In this document: positions 54,796-63,581 of the stretch, piece after piece | How the letters are laid out: each line of letters opens with the position of its first letter | Numbering within the stretch: the stretch's first letter is position 1 | From: Lactiplantibacillus dongliensis | Lineage (GTDB): Bacteria > Bacillota > Bacilli > Lactobacillales > Lactobacillaceae | Reading direction: 5' to 3' | DNA: 64,000 nt | NCBI RefSeq assembly: GCF_005405105.1 | Contig: NZ_BJDK01000010.1 | Coordinates: 1-64,000 of the forward strand | The notes under the pieces: model-generated | What the model was told of the DNA's origin: nothing | What the model saw: only the letters and a program-made list of their open reading frames with translations | Databases searched by the model: none | Program-made: the position numbers and the translations under genes

Positions 54796-56140
54796 TTGTT
54801 TTTCCTCCATCAACCTTACTAATTTTCGCCGTTGCTTGCCCATCTGCCAAGTGAATCTGGACAGTCTGGTCCGGGGCTAAGGTAGTTGCCGAACGCACAA
54901 TCTGATCATCGTGCGTTACAAACGCATACCCCCGACCCATAATCTTCAACGGACTCAATAGATCTAACGATTGAATCGCGCGTGCTAACTGTTGCTGCTT
55001 GGCGTTCATCAATAACGTAGTCCCACGATTAAGCCGTTGCTGTAGATTGGTTAACTGGGTCTGGGCTTGGCGCACCCGATGAATCGGCGTCTGCTGGGCC
55101 AGTCGTTGGACTACACGTTGCGCTTGTTGTTGCGCCTGCGCCACATTTTGTTGGCCAGCTTGCTTTAACCGTTCGTTCAAAAAGTCTAGTTTCTGTAAAT
55201 AGCCTTCATACAGTCGATTCGGTTGGGTAAAGACGTATGATGCTTGTAACTTAGCCAGTCGTTGCCGGTCATGTTGGACCAGATTCTGAAAGGCATTAAA
55301 GACCCGCGTTTGGTCTTGATTAAGTTGTAGCATGACTTCATTGAAGACTGGCACCGCCAGTTCCGCTGCCGCGGTCGGCGTTGCAGCTCGGACATCCGCC
55401 ACCAAATCGGCAATCGTCGTATCAGTTTCGTGACCAACCGACGAAATGACCGGTAACGCACTATCCGCAATCGCGCGAGCCACGACCTCCTCATTGAACG
55501 GCCACAAATCTTCAATTGAACCGCCCCCGCGGCCAATAATCAGCGTATCAAAGTTCCCCGCTTGATTAGCCCGCGCAATTTGTCGGGCAATCTCTGGTGC
55601 AGCGGCATCGCCTTGGACCTGCGCTGGATACAACACAATCTGAGCAATTGGGAAACGCCGCCGCGTGGTCGTAATGATATCACGAATGACGGCCCCACTC
55701 GGACTGGTCACGACCGCAATCCGTTTAGGAAAACGCGGTAAGGGCTTTTTAGCCGCACTAAATAGCCCTTCCGTTGCTAACTTCTTTTTTAATTGTTCAT
55801 AAGCTTGATACAAGGCCCCCACGCCATCGGGTTCCATGCGTTCAATATAAATCTGATAGCTACCGCTGGGTTCATATAACCCAATTCGGCCAACGACCAT
55901 GACTTTCATCCCAACTTCTGGTTGAAATTTCACTTTGGCAAAAGCCGAGCGAAACATGATTGCTGAAATCTTGGCATGGTCATCTTTGAGACTAAAATAT
56001 TGATGGGCATTCGCCCGCGGACGATAGTTAGAAATCTCACCCGTTAAATAGACTTTGCCCAAATACGGATCAACTTCAAATTTACGTTTTAAATATTGGG
56101 TCAACGCGGAGACTGTCAAGTAATCTTGACTGTTACTCAC
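54788..56140 (-). CDS. xseA: Exodeoxyribonuclease VII large subunit
   Basis: 450 residues. N-terminal OB domain ([12 protein letters not shown]), catalytic region with [18 protein letters not shown] and [16 protein letters not shown], then a Gln-rich coiled coil that binds XseB. It overlaps folD by 8 nt. Confidence 0.95.
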   Translation of the reverse strand: MSNSQDYLTVSALTQYLKRKFEVDPYLGKVYLTGEISNYRPRANAHQYFSLKDDHAKISAIMFRSAFAKVKFQPEVGMKVMVVGRIGLYEPSGSYQIYIERMEPDGVGALYQAYEQLKKKLATEGLFSAAKKPLPRFPKRIAVVTSPSGAVIRDIITTTRRRFPIAQIVLYPAQVQGDAAAPEIARQIARANQAGNFDTLIIGRGGGSIEDLWPFNEEVVARAIADSALPVISSVGHETDTTIADLVADVRAATPTAAAELAVPVFNEVMLQLNQDQTRVFNAFQNLVQHDRQRLAKLQASYVFTQPNRLYEGYLQKLDFLNERLKQAGQQNVAQAQQQAQRVVQRLAQQTPIHRVRQAQTQLTNLQQRLNRGTTLLMNAKQQQLARAIQSLDLLSPLKIMGRGYAFVTHDDQIVRSATTLAPDQTVQIHLADGQATAKISKVDGGKTNG

Positions 56141-56993
56141 TCAAATCACTCCATTTTGCTAATTCAACGGTCGTCTGCATCAAAGTGGCAATCGTCATTG
56201 GACCAACCCCACCGGGTACTGGCGTAATCAAGCCAGCCACGCCTTGAGCCGAATCAAAATCAACGTCGCCAACAAGCTTACCGTTTTCATCACGATCCAT
56301 ACCAACATCAATAACAGTGGCACCGGGTTTGATATCAGCACCCGTAATCAGATGAGCAATCCCCGTCGCTACCACCAAAATATCCGCGGTGCGTGCCAAA
56401 GCCTTGAGATCCTTCGTCCGGCTATGGGCAATCGTGACCGTCGCATTAGCATTAGTCAACAGCGCAGCCATCGGTTTACCGACAATCGTACTACGACCAA
56501 TCACGACCGCGGTCTTTCCAGCCGGGTCAACATCATAAGCCCGCAATAACGTCATAATACCGCGTGGCGTATTAGCAACTGGATAATTTCCCGGGAAGTT
56601 GGTGATCAGCTTACCCATGTTGGTTGGATGGAACCCATCAACGTCTTTTTGCGGATCAATGGCCAAGGTAATGAGTGGTTCATTGATCTGCTTAGGTAAT
56701 GGCGACTGAACTAAAATGCCATGAATCTGATTGTCGGCATTATATTCAGCAATGATTGATAGTAATTCTGCTTGGGTAGTCGTTGCCGGTAATTCCCGAA
56801 CAACTGAATGCATGCCAAGCTTAGTAGCCTTACGATTCTTGTTCCGCACATAAATTTGACTAGCCGGGTCGGCTCCGACAATAATCACCGCAATCCCAGG
56901 TTGGACCCCCTGGGCAGCTAATGCCGCCACCTCATTTTGGGTTGCTTGATTGACTTGCTTGGCGACTTGTTTACCATCAATAATTGTTGTCAC
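56133..56993 (-). CDS. folD: Methylenetetrahydrofolate dehydrogenase/cyclohydrolase
   Basis: 286-residue FolD, NADP-dependent one-carbon enzyme. Motifs: [13 protein letters not shown] (catalytic Lys in the YxxxK region), [20 protein letters not shown] and [10 protein letters not shown]. The start is GTG at 56993 (AAGGAG 10 nt upstream), not the GTG 9 nt earlier, which abuts the ribosome site. First gene of folD-xseA-xseB-ispA-tlyA-argR. Confidence 0.95.
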   Translation of the reverse strand: MTTIIDGKQVAKQVNQATQNEVAALAAQGVQPGIAVIIVGADPASQIYVRNKNRKATKLGMHSVVRELPATTTQAELLSIIAEYNADNQIHGILVQSPLPKQINEPLITLAIDPQKDVDGFHPTNMGKLITNFPGNYPVANTPRGIMTLLRAYDVDPAGKTAVVIGRSTIVGKPMAALLTNANATVTIAHSRTKDLKALARTADILVVATGIAHLITGADIKPGATVIDVGMDRDENGKLVGDVDFDSAQGVAGLITPVPGGVGPMTIATLMQTTVELAKWSDLSE

Positions 56994-57024
56994 ACCTGTC
57001 ACGCTCCTTCGTTTGTCTTTTCCC

Positions 57025-57033
57025 ATTTTAGCA
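57025..57033 (-). promoter_or_regulatory. Extended -10 promoter of folD operon
   Basis: On the minus strand TGC-TAAAAT (TAAAAT at 57030-57025) with a TTTATC-like -35 about 16 bp upstream. Confidence 0.5.
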
Positions 57034-57076
57034 TATTCTGAGCGGTGATAAATAGCGGGTTTACTTAGAAAGTGTT

Positions 57077-57106
57077 AAAAAAAGCCTGGCAAATTGCCAG
57101 ACTTTC
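57077..57106 (-). terminator. Terminator after nusB
   Basis: On the minus strand AGTCTGGCA pairs with TGCCAGGCT around ATT, followed by TTTTTTT. Confidence 0.9.
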
Positions 57107-57137
57107 AAGGTTGAACATCATATTGTTCGGTTTTAGA

Positions 57138-57557
57138 CTAAATGGCGTCGTGGGTAACGGCCTTACCTAAGACCCCACTGACGAACTTCCGAGATTGGTC
57201 ATCGCTGAAAGCCTTCGTTAATTCGATAGCTTCATTGACGGCCACTTTGCCCGGAACATCATCGACATAATTCAACTCAAAAAAGGCAATGCGCAAGATG
57301 ATTAAATCCGTCTTGGCTAACCGGTCAAGCGACCAGGTACTGCTTAGATAAGGTTGAATCAAGCCATCCAATTCCGTCTGATGGGTTAATACCCCCGTCA
57401 CCAACGTGCTGAGGTAACTGGGAATTTCTAATTCATCAGTTTCATCAGGATTTAGTAACTGTTGGTAAAGCTGATTCTCATCAGCTTCCGGATTAGAGTT
57501 CAAAGCAAAGAGTGCTTGGAACGCCTTTTCACGGATTTCATGACGCGTTAAACTCAA
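57138..57557 (-). CDS. nusB: Transcription antitermination factor NusB
   Basis: 139-residue NusB, which binds boxA RNA with S10 in rRNA antitermination. RHEIREKAFQALFALN at the start and KVAVNEAIELTKAFSDDQSRKFVSGVLG at the end. It overlaps the yqhY-type gene by 4 nt and ends the efp-yqhY-nusB operon with a terminator. Confidence 0.94.
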   Translation of the reverse strand: MSLTRHEIREKAFQALFALNSNPEADENQLYQQLLNPDETDELEIPSYLSTLVTGVLTHQTELDGLIQPYLSSTWSLDRLAKTDLIILRIAFFELNYVDDVPGKVAVNEAIELTKAFSDDQSRKFVSGVLGKAVTHDAI

Positions 57558-58012
57558 GATTCTTCACCATCTTCATTTTCATCAGCTTCAGGGTCAGCAT
57601 CGCCGAAAAGATTATTCGGATCAATGGCACTTTCTGTCTTTTCGGTAACAATCCCAGTAATGTGTACGTTAACTTCACTCAAGGCCAAATCAGTCATGAA
57701 TAAAATCTGTTGCTTAATCTTATCCTGAATCGCTAAAGCGACTTTCGGTACGGACACGCCGTAATCTAAGTAAGCATAGACATCGACACTGATACGATCA
57801 TCGACAATCGTTAACTTAACACCTTTACCAAGACTCTTCTTGCGACCGAACAACTCATTTACACTGGAAGAAATCGAGCCGCGCATGCGGTTGACGCCAT
57901 CAATTTGGCTTACCGCGATACCAACGATTATCTCAAGCACTTCAGGTGCAATTTGAATTTGTCCTAAGCTGGGTTCTTTACTTTGTAACGTAATGTTGCT
58001 ACTTTCAGCCAT
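57554..58012 (-). CDS. yqhY: Asp23/Gls24 family protein (YqhY-like)
   Basis: 152 residues: Asp23/Gls24 domain (IQIAPEVLEIIVGIAVSQIDGVNRMRG...) plus an acidic C-terminal tail (DADPEADENEDGEES). It lies between efp and nusB as in other Firmicutes. In Bacillus, loss of YqhY affects acetyl-CoA carboxylase control; that role is inferred by homology only. A second Asp23-type gene is at 32312. Confidence 0.9.
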   Translation of the reverse strand: MAESSNITLQSKEPSLGQIQIAPEVLEIIVGIAVSQIDGVNRMRGSISSSVNELFGRKKSLGKGVKLTIVDDRISVDVYAYLDYGVSVPKVALAIQDKIKQQILFMTDLALSEVNVHITGIVTEKTESAIDPNNLFGDADPEADENEDGEES

Positions 58013-58055
58013 TTTGACATTCCTCCAATTCCATGTTTGTCGGTACTAGATCACC

Positions 58056-58613
58056 TTAAGCCCGAGAAACGTAAGTGCTATCAACGGTGTTGACGATTAA
58101 CTTGTCGCCCGCTTTAACGAAGAATGGCACTTGGATAATCGCACCAGTTTCCAACGTTGCTGGCTTAGAACCACCAGAAGCGGTGTCCCCTTTGATGCCA
58201 GGTTCCGTATCAGAAACTTCAAGCGTAACGGTATTAGGTAATTCAATTCCTAACACTTCGTTGTTATATAAGGTTACTTGAACTTCCATGTTTTCCTTCA
58301 AGAACTTCAATTCATTTTGAATATGGTCCCCAGGAATTTCGATTTGTTCGTAAGTATCCGTGTTCATGAAGACATAGTTGTCACCATCTTCATAAAGATA
58401 TTGCATCGTGCTCTTTTCGATTGGGGCTTGTTCCATCTTAGCACCGGCACGGAAAGTCTTATCTTGAACGGCACCTGTCCGCAAGTTCTTAAGCTTTGAA
58501 CGTACAAAGGCGCCACCCTTACCAGGCTTAACGTGCTGGAATTCCACGATACGCCAAATGGCATGGTCTACTTCAATTGTTAAACCGTTTTTAAAATCTG
58601 CTGTTGAAATCAT
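58056..58613 (-). CDS. efp: Elongation factor P
   Basis: 185-residue EF-P that relieves ribosome stalling at polyproline. The exposed loop has [14 protein letters not shown], with the tip Lys at the modifiable site. OB domains follow ([18 protein letters not shown]...). The ATG has TAGGAGG upstream and a strong promoter. Confidence 0.96.
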   Translation of the reverse strand: MISTADFKNGLTIEVDHAIWRIVEFQHVKPGKGGAFVRSKLKNLRTGAVQDKTFRAGAKMEQAPIEKSTMQYLYEDGDNYVFMNTDTYEQIEIPGDHIQNELKFLKENMEVQVTLYNNEVLGIELPNTVTLEVSDTEPGIKGDTASGGSKPATLETGAIIQVPFFVKAGDKLIVNTVDSTYVSRA

Positions 58614-58643
58614 TTAAAGTCCTCCTATGAAGATATCTTTATT

Positions 58644-58672
58644 ACTATAACAAGTGAGCGCCGTTGTGGCAA
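58644..58672 (-). promoter_or_regulatory. Sigma-A promoter of efp-yqhY-nusB
   Basis: On the minus strand TTGCCA (58672-58667), 17 bp, TATAGT (58649-58644), between the peptidase gene and efp. Confidence 0.75.
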
Positions 58673-58680
58673 CTGTCTTG

Positions 58681-59745
58681 TTACAAAATTAGTAAATTGC
58701 GGGTTGCTTGCGTTAACCGTTCGTGACCCGTCGCAGTGACTAAAATGTCATCTTCGATTCGCATCCCGCCGAGATCTGGGAAATAAACGCCCGGTTCTAC
58801 GGTCACAACACTATCGGCAACTAACATTTCCGGACTGCGTTTTGAAATTAACGGGGCTTCATGAATCGCTAACCCAATCCCATGGCCCATGCCATGGTTA
58901 AAGGCTTCACCATAGCCAGCGGCCGTAATTAAGTCACGACCAATCTGATCAAGATCCGCCCCAATCGCACCAGGACGAACTTGGTCAATCACGGCCTGTT
59001 GCGCCGATTGCACGACTTGGTAAGCCCTTTTGAGCTTTGCATCGGGTTCACCGAGGGCAAAAGTCCGGGTCATATCCGAGGTATAGCCATTCAAAAAGTA
59101 CCCAAAATCCAAGGTTACTAGTTGACCAGCTGTCAGCCGGGCCTGCGAGGCTGTGCCATGCGGCAACGCGGCCCGCGCACCACCTAACACGATTGTCGTG
59201 AAAGATGGCCCACTAGCACCACGTGACCGCATAAAAGCATCTAACAAGTTACTGACATCAATCTCACGCATTCCTGGCCGTACGAGACTGGTGACATACT
59301 CAAAACCGGCATCGGCCAATTGTGCGGTGGCACGTAAAGCGTCAATCTCAGCGGCACTTTTAGTCTCACGTAATTGATCGACTACCGCTGGTAAAGCAAC
59401 GAGGTCACTGGTGAGGTTCTCATCCAGATAACTATAAGCCTGATAAGGTAAGTCATCTTCAAAGCCCATCACACCGGTCTGCGTCTGCGCAATCACATCA
59501 CAGACCGCAGCTAGATAGTCCCGGGTGATGATCAAATGCTGATCGTCATACTGATCTGCAAACGCCGTCTGATACCGAGAATCGGTAATCAAGTAAACGG
59601 TGTCATGTAGCACCAATAAATAACCGGCACCTGCCAAATCCGGCATGGCGGTTAAATATTGTAAATTGCTATCACTGGCGACTAAAAAGGCGTCAATCTT
59701 AAGCTGGTCAAACCTAGCTTGTAAGCGTGCAATTCGACTTAACAT
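58681..59745 (-). CDS. M24-family Xaa-Pro aminopeptidase/dipeptidase
   Basis: 354 residues with a creatinase N-terminal domain and pita-bread metallopeptidase fold. Metal ligands appear in LDFGYFLNGYTSDMTR, NHGMGHGIGLAIHEAP, VTVEPGVYFPDLGGMRIED. GGGAGTG before ATG 59745; longer readings are not used. Cleaves peptides with Pro at position two, useful for casein or plant peptides. Often adjacent to efp in lactobacilli. Confidence 0.92.
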   Translation of the reverse strand: MLSRIARLQARFDQLKIDAFLVASDSNLQYLTAMPDLAGAGYLLVLHDTVYLITDSRYQTAFADQYDDQHLIITRDYLAAVCDVIAQTQTGVMGFEDDLPYQAYSYLDENLTSDLVALPAVVDQLRETKSAAEIDALRATAQLADAGFEYVTSLVRPGMREIDVSNLLDAFMRSRGASGPSFTTIVLGGARAALPHGTASQARLTAGQLVTLDFGYFLNGYTSDMTRTFALGEPDAKLKRAYQVVQSAQQAVIDQVRPGAIGADLDQIGRDLITAAGYGEAFNHGMGHGIGLAIHEAPLISKRSPEMLVADSVVTVEPGVYFPDLGGMRIEDDILVTATGHERLTQATRNLLIL

Positions 59746-59832
59746 GTTGTCACTCCCATCATTAACACCGTCCATTATACCAAACTTCGGCAATAACGCG
59801 CAGTTTCGTTAAATTTGGTCGTGCTAAGCGTT

Positions 59833-59863
59833 AAAAAAAGAGCCTCACGCAGAGGCTCTTTCA
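59833..59863 (-). terminator. Terminator after rpmA
   Basis: On the minus strand AGAGCCTC pairs with GAGGCTCT around TGCGT, followed by TTTTTTT. Confidence 0.92.
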
Positions 59864-59868
59864 AAAGA

Positions 59869-60147
59869 TTATTTTGCTGGGTAAACTGAAACTTGGCGCT
59901 TGTCGCGACCTTTACGTTCGAAACGAACGACACCGTCAACCTTTGCAAATAATGTATCGTCGCCACCACGGCCAACGTTAACACCAGGGTAAATATGCGT
60001 CCCGCGTTGACGGTAAAGGATGTTACCACCTTTAACAGTTTGGCCATCAGCCCGCTTGGCACCTAAACGCCGACCAGCTGAATCACGACCGTTGGCAGTA
60101 GAACCGCCACCTTTATGGTGAGAGAAGAATTGCAAATCCATTTTCAT
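59869..60147 (-). CDS. rpmA: 50S ribosomal protein L27
   Basis: 92-residue L27. The N-terminal [16 protein letters not shown] carries the Firmicute extension that must be removed after LQFF before the protein can reach the peptidyl-transferase centre. The protease (Prp) gene is immediately upstream. Core [18 protein letters not shown] is typical. Confidence 0.96.
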   Translation of the reverse strand: MKMDLQFFSHHKGGGSTANGRDSAGRRLGAKRADGQTVKGGNILYRQRGTHIYPGVNVGRGGDDTLFAKVDGVVRFERKGRDKRQVSVYPAK

Positions 60148-60171
60148 AGTAAGTCCACCTCCGAAATGTGG

Positions 60172-60507
60172 TTATCGTATTTGCTCACGAACCCGAATAT
60201 AATCCGCATAGTTCGTGGCCACATCGTTTAATCCGAGTGTGAAACTCGCCAGCAACGTTTGTAATTGCGAATTTGCTAAGTCGAGCTTAGTAAAATCTGC
60301 AATCAACAACCCGCCGTTAGTCTCATCACTTTGAATCGCTGGTTTGAGGTGCGCAACTTGTTCAATCCCATTGATTGTACTAATTGCTAACACCGAAACC
60401 GCTGCGCAAACGATGTCTTGTCCATAAGCACCTGAATCAGCATGACCCGTCAAACGAAAACTGGTGACTTGACCAGTTGGGTTGCGAGTAATCATGGCCT
60501 GAATCAT
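60172..60507 (-). CDS. prp: Ribosomal-processing cysteine protease Prp
   Basis: 111 residues. The conserved GHADSGAYGQDIVCAAVSVLAI contains His22 and Cys34, the catalytic pair of Prp that trims L27. It sits between rplU and rpmA, the diagnostic position in Firmicutes. Confidence 0.95.
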   Translation of the reverse strand: MIQAMITRNPTGQVTSFRLTGHADSGAYGQDIVCAAVSVLAISTINGIEQVAHLKPAIQSDETNGGLLIADFTKLDLANSQLQTLLASFTLGLNDVATNYADYIRVREQIR

Positions 60508-60528
60508 AAGTAATGCCTACTTTCTTAT

Positions 60529-60837
60529 TTATGCGTTAATTGAGTCGATCGTTACCTTGGTATATGGTTGACGATGACCTTTCTTAGTATGTTGGCCCTT
60601 CTTAGCCTTGTACTTGAAAGTAATCACTTTACGTTCGCGGCCTTGTTTTTCAACAGTACCTTCGACCGTCGCACCATCAACAGTAGGGGTACCGATCTTG
60701 GTTGAATCGCCACCGACAAAGACTACTTGATCAAAAGTAACCTTTTCGCCTGCAGCAGCATCAAGCTTTTCAACATAGATTGCTTGGCCTGCTTCAACTT
60801 TATATTGTTTACCACCAGTTACAATAATTGCGTACAC
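60529..60837 (-). CDS. rplU: 50S ribosomal protein L21
   Basis: 102-residue L21, starting [17 protein letters not shown] and ending [21 protein letters not shown] start at 60837, preceded by AAGGAGGTG. First gene of rplU-prp-rpmA. Confidence 0.95.
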   Translation of the reverse strand: MYAIIVTGGKQYKVEAGQAIYVEKLDAAAGEKVTFDQVVFVGGDSTKIGTPTVDGATVEGTVEKQGRERKVITFKYKAKKGQHTKKGHRQPYTKVTIDSINA

Positions 60838-60950
60838 GTTTGTGCACCTCCTTAAATTATGAATCACTTAGACTCGCCAAGTTAAGCGTCATTGCTGAAC
60901 TTAAGACTCAACTCGTGCGGTTGTAGCTGCAGAAGTCCACAAATACAACA
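60838..60950 (-). promoter_or_regulatory. 5' leader of rplU, candidate L21 leader RNA
   Basis: About 110 nt between the predicted start and the rplU GTG. L21 leaders are known in Firmicutes at this position. A TTAAG...CTTAA hairpin and GC-containing segments occur, but I cannot confirm the consensus. Confidence 0.4.
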
Positions 60951-60955
60951 TGAAA

Positions 60956-60984
60956 ATATTATCAAATTACTGGCCAGTAGTCAA
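60956..60984 (-). promoter_or_regulatory. Sigma-A promoter of rplU-prp-rpmA
   Basis: On the minus strand TTGACT (60984-60979), 17 bp, TAATAT (60961-60956). Confidence 0.8.
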
Positions 60985-60994
60985 GCTATAAATG

Positions 60995-61624
60995 CTACTG
61001 CACAAAAAAATCAGTAAAGGTAATATTACCAACCGTCATTAAATGATGTAATTTTTTGATACATTTAGTCAAATATCGCGGCGTATAGATCATGTCATTC
61101 GCCAACCAGTCAGTAATCAAGCCGACTGTCGAAGACACATAGTACGCAATCTGAATGCTGACCGGAACCTCCAAATCGGCAAACTGATCTTCAAAATCAC
61201 GATAGAATCGTTGCATCCAATCACTCAGCTGCTCATCAATCCGCCGATTAACAGCCAACTGACTTTGATTCAACAATAAGGTCTTAAACGCATCGGCGTG
61301 CCGATCGATGTACGTTAAGGCCTTGGATAAAGAGAGGACTTGGACACGCCGTAACGGATCAGCCGGGTTCGTAATGACTTCACTAATCGCCACCGTCACA
61401 ATCGCCTGTTCAAATAATTCCGTCACCAAATCATTTAAAGCGTGGTTCACAAAATCAGATTTATCTTTATAATGTAAATAAAAAGTTCCGCGGGTCACTT
61501 CGGCTGTGGATGTTAATTGTTGGACCGAAATGTTTTCAACTTTATGGTCTTGCAGCAACGTGATTAGCGCCTGTCGCAACCGCCGCCGGGTTTTATCCAC
61601 GCGCGGATCAATCTCATGACTCAT
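60995..61624 (-). CDS. TetR-family transcriptional regulator
   Basis: 209 residues; TetR helix-turn-helix at about 15-60 (LTSTAEVTRGTFYLHYKDKSDF). C-terminal domain of the TetR_C_8 type, like the regulator at 5762, which it resembles in layout. No obvious operon partner; the neighbours are rplU (own promoter) and a divergent small gene at 61833, so that gene or itself is the likeliest target. Ligand unknown. Confidence 0.85.
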   Translation of the reverse strand: MSHEIDPRVDKTRRRLRQALITLLQDHKVENISVQQLTSTAEVTRGTFYLHYKDKSDFVNHALNDLVTELFEQAIVTVAISEVITNPADPLRRVQVLSLSKALTYIDRHADAFKTLLLNQSQLAVNRRIDEQLSDWMQRFYRDFEDQFADLEVPVSIQIAYYVSSTVGLITDWLANDMIYTPRYLTKCIKKLHHLMTVGNITFTDFFVQ

Positions 61625-61765
61625 TCGACTTCCCTACTTTCTAAAATAAATATAACATCAAAAGTAAAAGTCGTCTATTTATTGCGATAATCAAGACGAA
61701 ACCTGATAAAGCGTTCATCATTTAACCATTAATTTCAAAAAAAATCGGTTTTTTCTTAATTTTAG

Positions 61766-61795
61766 TTGCAATATATGTCGTTTATGCTTTACAAT
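61766..61795 (+). promoter_or_regulatory. Promoter of the 51-residue small protein gene
   Basis: TTGCAA (61766-61771), 18-bp spacer, TACAAT (61790-61795), 38 nt before the ATG. Confidence 0.6.
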
Positions 61796-61832
61796 AATTA
61801 TCATTGGACTAAAAGAAGGAGGAATTTCTCTC

Positions 61833-61988
61833 ATGACTGAAGTACGTAAACCATATAACACATGGGCATCACGTCGTCCAGTTGCTGACAAGCAAAAGCG
61901 GATTCGTCGCGAAAAGCAAACTGCTGCGATCCAACGTTTTGCTGCTGGTAAAACTGAAACGATCGAAGCAACCCCAAAAATCAAGTAA
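61833..61988 (+). CDS. 51-residue basic small protein, unknown function
   Basis: Begins MTEVRKPYNTWASRRPVADK; rich in Lys/Arg, with a predicted helical KQKRIRREKQTAAIQRFAAG. AAGGAGGA lies 9 nt before ATG 61833. It has its own promoter and a strong terminator, so it is very probably a real, well-expressed gene. No signal or membrane segment. It may bind nucleic acid or the ribosome, but that is only from its charge. Divergent from the TetR gene at 60995. Confidence 0.8.
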   Translation: MTEVRKPYNTWASRRPVADKQKRIRREKQTAAIQRFAAGKTETIEATPKIK

Positions 61989-61994
61989 TCAATC

Positions 61995-62034
61995 AAAAAA
62001 AGAACTGGCCAGTTAATGGTCAGTTCTTTTTTTG
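61995..62034 (+). terminator. Terminator after the 51-residue gene
   Basis: AAAAAAAGAACTG pairs with CAGTTCTTTTTTT, with an inner GCCA/TGGT pair. Confidence 0.9.
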
Positions 62035-62075
62035 ATTGTTTGATTGTAATTAACGTGCACGGTGTGCGGTTACTA

Positions 62076-62111
62076 AAGAAACTCCCGAATGCCTAGCGGT
62101 TATTACGGGAG
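62076..62111 (-). terminator. Terminator overlapping the end of the 41-residue gene
   Basis: On the minus strand CTCCCG pairs with CGGGAG, followed by TTTCTTT. The stop codon of the small membrane protein lies in the loop. Confidence 0.65.
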
Positions 62112-62218
62112 GCGGTAAAATGTTTACTGCTTGCATTCTCCTTAGCAACAAAGTTTGTATAATATTGCACGCCACCGGCAATGGCAATAATGCCGACAAT
62201 TGCTAATACTGGACCCAT
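62093..62218 (-). CDS. 41-residue single-pass membrane peptide
   Basis: Begins MGPVLAIVGIIAIAGGVQYY: one short hydrophobic helix at residues 3-16 followed by a polar tail with Lys and Arg. AAGGAG lies 8 nt before ATG 62218. A terminator overlaps its stop. Such small membrane proteins may be stress-related or regulate larger membrane proteins; no family recognised. Not a type I toxin by any clear sign (no antisense promoter seen). Confidence 0.7.
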   Translation of the reverse strand: MGPVLAIVGIIAIAGGVQYYTNFVAKENASSKHFTASRNNR

Positions 62219-62360
62219 AAGCGTTTCTCCTTCCCTGTTACATTTATATTATCGTTATGTTACAGGAATATTTCAAGGGAAATGTACTAATTTTTTGTTA
62301 GTTTTGGGAAATGTTTGGATTCTTTAATGTTTCTTAAGTTATTGAACGAAACATTATACC

Positions 62361-62389
62361 AAAAAAGACTAAGTCACCCTTAGTCTTTC
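62361..62389 (-). terminator. Terminator after secreted protein gene
   Basis: On the minus strand GACTAAGg pairs with CTTAGTC around GTGA, followed by TTTTTT. Confidence 0.88.
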
Positions 62390-62412
62390 AGTTTTATATT
62401 AACCTTTTAAAA

Positions 62413-63123
62413 TTAGTCTAGCGATTGAATTAAATTTTCTAACGTTTCTGCAAAACTTCTTAATTTTTCTGATGCTAAGTCATTGTCTGACGAAATTGAA
62501 AAGTTTTCCAAATCATTTGCCATTGCTTTTAAATTTGCATTTTGAATCTTTGAGAAACGCCCCTTGAATATATCATAGATACCTAAGAGGGCTTTTCTTG
62601 TCATCGTTAATTCTTCAGTAGATCCATTATATTGACCTAGCCCATCATAACCAAGACTATTGCCCAATTCTTCATAGTTCTTAGCTGAAAAATTCACAAA
62701 ATACTGAAACCCGGAATCCCCTAACATAGCCGCTCTATTAAACGAAGCAATATCATCTTTCAACTTTTTATTTTTATTAATTGGTGCTTTACCAGCAGTC
62801 AAATACTTACTATAAATCCAGCCCTTTTTCTTTCCAGTTTTAATATAAGTTAAAGAAGCTCGCTTCTTACCAGCCCTTTTAATCGTCGCTTTCTTAGTGC
62901 CATACCAAGTCGTATACTTATAATTCTTCATATTATGCTTTTTCTTAGTTAGCTTGGCGCTGCTGTAAATGTACCCTTTTTTACCATGATAGGCTTTCTT
63001 CGCAATCTTAGACGTCGAGACAACTTTTACTTTACTAGCTGCATTAGCTGGAGTAGTCATCCCCGGTGCCACTAATGTCAAGCCTAGTACCAGCATCAAA
63101 CCAGCTTTTATAAATTTTCTCAT
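62413..63123 (-). CDS. Lysine-rich secreted protein with SH3-like surface repeats
   Basis: 236 residues. Signal peptide (residues 1-28, AGLMLVLGLTLVAPGM core, cleavage near ANAA). Two copies of a lactobacillus surface motif follow: KGYIYSSAKLTKKKH and KKGWIYSKYLTAG, in a Lys-rich basic stretch (30-110) expected to bind wall or teichoic acid. The C-terminal half is helical and non-repetitive (GIYDIFKGRFSKIQNAN) with no known domain. Base composition is more AT-rich than its neighbours, so acquisition with the CRISPR region is possible. GGAGGAG precedes the ATG. Confidence 0.75.
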   Translation of the reverse strand: MRKFIKAGLMLVLGLTLVAPGMTTPANAASKVKVVSTSKIAKKAYHGKKGYIYSSAKLTKKKHNMKNYKYTTWYGTKKATIKRAGKKRASLTYIKTGKKKGWIYSKYLTAGKAPINKNKKLKDDIASFNRAAMLGDSGFQYFVNFSAKNYEELGNSLGYDGLGQYNGSTEELTMTRKALLGIYDIFKGRFSKIQNANLKAMANDLENFSISSDNDLASEKLRSFAETLENLIQSLD

Positions 63124-63581
63124 CTTAAAAACTCCTCCTTTTTAATAAATCTTATTATAGCATCAATCATTTACTCGTCATCGGACTACCGTTAAACTGG
63201 CTTATATCGCTCATTGTAACGAGAACAATTCATCGTTATGTATTGGCGGTAATCAAATTTGTTTATATTAACTCACAATTATTTTGGTAGGATAACGTCG
63301 TCCTATGTCGCTCGCCTTTACCAGGATTAAACGACAAAAATAATTAACTTTTGATAAAGAAAAATATGTATCTCATCACCATCAAACCATTACTAATTAC
63401 AGATGGAATTTAATCTGTTGGAGAAACAATAAAACCTGTTCAGTTGAAAAAGGTTCTTTAAACTATTGTCAATAATTTATTGCTAGGGTATGCTTTAGAC
63501 AATAGATTGGCTTAGGTGCAAACTGATTTATTTTGGCAGTTATGCAAAATCAGAATGCTGTTATATCAAGGATCTCTTAGT
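63124..63581. other. AT-rich region with candidate CRISPR leader
   Basis: 458 bp without a gene. The right-hand 150 bp next to the first repeat is AT-rich and fits a leader, since the degenerate repeat is at the other end. It contains the inverted repeat CTATTGTC (63471)/GACAATAG (63498). Nothing else nameable. Confidence 0.5.

Noticed and set aside
61718-61996. 92-codon minus-strand frame
   Set aside because: Antisense to the 51-residue gene, whose promoter, ribosome site and terminator are all on the plus strand.
62093-62218. Type I toxin of a toxin-antitoxin pair
   Set aside because: The peptide is small and hydrophobic, but I see no antisense RNA promoter or direct repeats around it; kept as a small membrane protein.
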